Part shown: one piece after another, positions 63,160-64,000 of the stretch | Layout of the letters: every line of letters begins with the position of its first letter | Position numbering within the stretch: the stretch's first letter is position 1 | From: Ciona savignyi | Lineage: Eukaryota; Chordata; Ascidiacea; Phlebobranchia; Cionidae | Length of the DNA: 64,000 nucleotides | Reading direction: 5' to 3' | Assembly: GCA_000149265.1 (NCBI GenBank) | Contig: CH003340.1 | Span: 414,051 to 478,050, forward strand | The notes under the pieces: model-generated | Seen by the model: only the letters and a program-made list of their open reading frames with translations | Database searches by the model: none | Told to the model about the DNA's origin: nothing | Program-made: the position numbers and the translations under genes

Positions 63160-64000
63160 GTAAGTTAGCCATGCTGAATGATGCGTCCGGACGAAACGGT
63201 CACGTTTCTTCGCTTTAACCGCGCTGTTGAGAGAATAAGAAGACGTAGTCGATTCTTATGTAACTTTGAAATTAGTTCGCTTATGTAAAGGAATTCCCTC
63301 CAATTGTTAAAAACTAAATGTCGATAAATATCGCACAAGGAAATTTTATTCCGCGTCTGCTATCACAATTATTTACACTTAAAGAGCAGTACGTGATCCT
63401 AGCCGTGTACTTATATGGCAGTAAAGACGCGCTTTGCCGATTCGCCAAAAGCAGTGGATTCGACACTCATGCATTACATGACCAAACAAACCCGTTATTC
63501 CGTGAAAGGACTGCCTTCTCTCAGAAACGGTTGCTTAACTTCACGAGTTGGCGATTTTAAACGCATTGGGCCGACGATGTTACCATTAGTGCGTAATATG
63601 GCCACACTGTGCTACCACGCTTGATATTTCCATTTTGGAGCATAAGATTGTGTGTGAATAGGTGTTGTTGGTTTACCAAAATTACGAAATGTTGTAATTT
63701 GTCTGGAAGTAAATTTGCGTTAAAGACGGATAATACTTGTATATTTAGAATCCTTTGCGAATACATTTTCCCGTAAAATGCCCTTAAAAGCTGAAGTAAA
63801 TTGATTCTAAACTATTCTTGAAACAAATCGCTCCAACCATACCCTATCATGTATTTGGACTTTGGTAGAAAGGGGTTTACGCCTAATTAATATTATCTAT
63901 ATATGATATTACACATGTTCGTGTGTTATGCATATAACTATAATTATGTTGTATCGAAATAGTAAGATTGCAACTTACCATTTTGGTCGGTTTTACCACG
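63160..64000 (+). other. EZH2 intron 12, to the window edge
   Basis: No further exon is recognisable; the next expected coding sequence (end of CXC, then SET) is absent. CCAACCATACCCTATCATGT at about 63834 resembles part of the hAT MITE family. Confidence 0.6.

Noticed and set aside
62675-63172. 165-codon minus-strand open frame
   Set aside because: It lies opposite the EZH2 CXC exon and a MITE; cysteine codons on plus give Thr/Ala/Arg shadows on minus.

Overview
The window is animal genomic DNA, almost certainly from a solitary tunicate of the genus Ciona. The reasons are AT-rich sequence with short introns, a Zic gene with an expanded first zinc finger, deuterostome-type HCFC1, TRIP12, TMED6 and EZH2 genes, and a dense scatter of one tRNA-derived SINE family plus short hairpin-type MITEs. 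The species call is an inference from these features; no database was searched. All five protein genes lie on the + strand.

Layout: (1) 1-4407, the 3' part of HCFC1 (host cell factor), with two exons carrying a repeated PPHET-type motif and the C-terminal fibronectin-type-III domain. (2) 4.8-8.9 kb, intergenic DNA with SINE copies. (3) 9497-11210, a complete three-exon Zic-family zinc-finger gene (500 aa). (4) 11.7-21.7 kb, a long intergenic stretch. It holds a CpG- and motif-rich island (12.6-14.1 kb) that may be regulatory, two hAT MITEs with visible target-site duplications, a perfect 165-bp tandem duplication, a piggyBac-type MITE and a palindrome. (5) 21692-49598, TRIP12, a HECT E3 ubiquitin ligase. 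Forty-six exons can be placed with consistent splice phases and give about 2,297 aa. (6) 50690-52358, a complete five-exon p24 cargo-receptor gene closest to TMED6 (243 aa). (7) 55671 to the right edge, EZH2. Twelve exons are present up to the CXC region; the SET domain lies beyond the window.

HCFC1, TRIP12 and EZH2 are all chromatin- or ubiquitin-linked nuclear regulators and Zic is a developmental transcription factor. I see no evidence that the cluster is a functional unit. The main interest lies in two places. First, HCFC1 has two HCF-1-PRO-like repeats that are identical in protein but differ at synonymous sites in 8 of 15 codons, so the peptide is under strong selection. Second, transposons repeatedly meet splice sites. 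A MITE target-site duplication has copied an EZH2 3' splice site, a hAT terminus sits in another EZH2 acceptor, and an antisense SINE supplies a possible in-frame upstream acceptor in TRIP12. A 290-bp inverted repeat flanks two TRIP12 exons. I found no retrovirus-like element, CRISPR array or intact tRNA gene.
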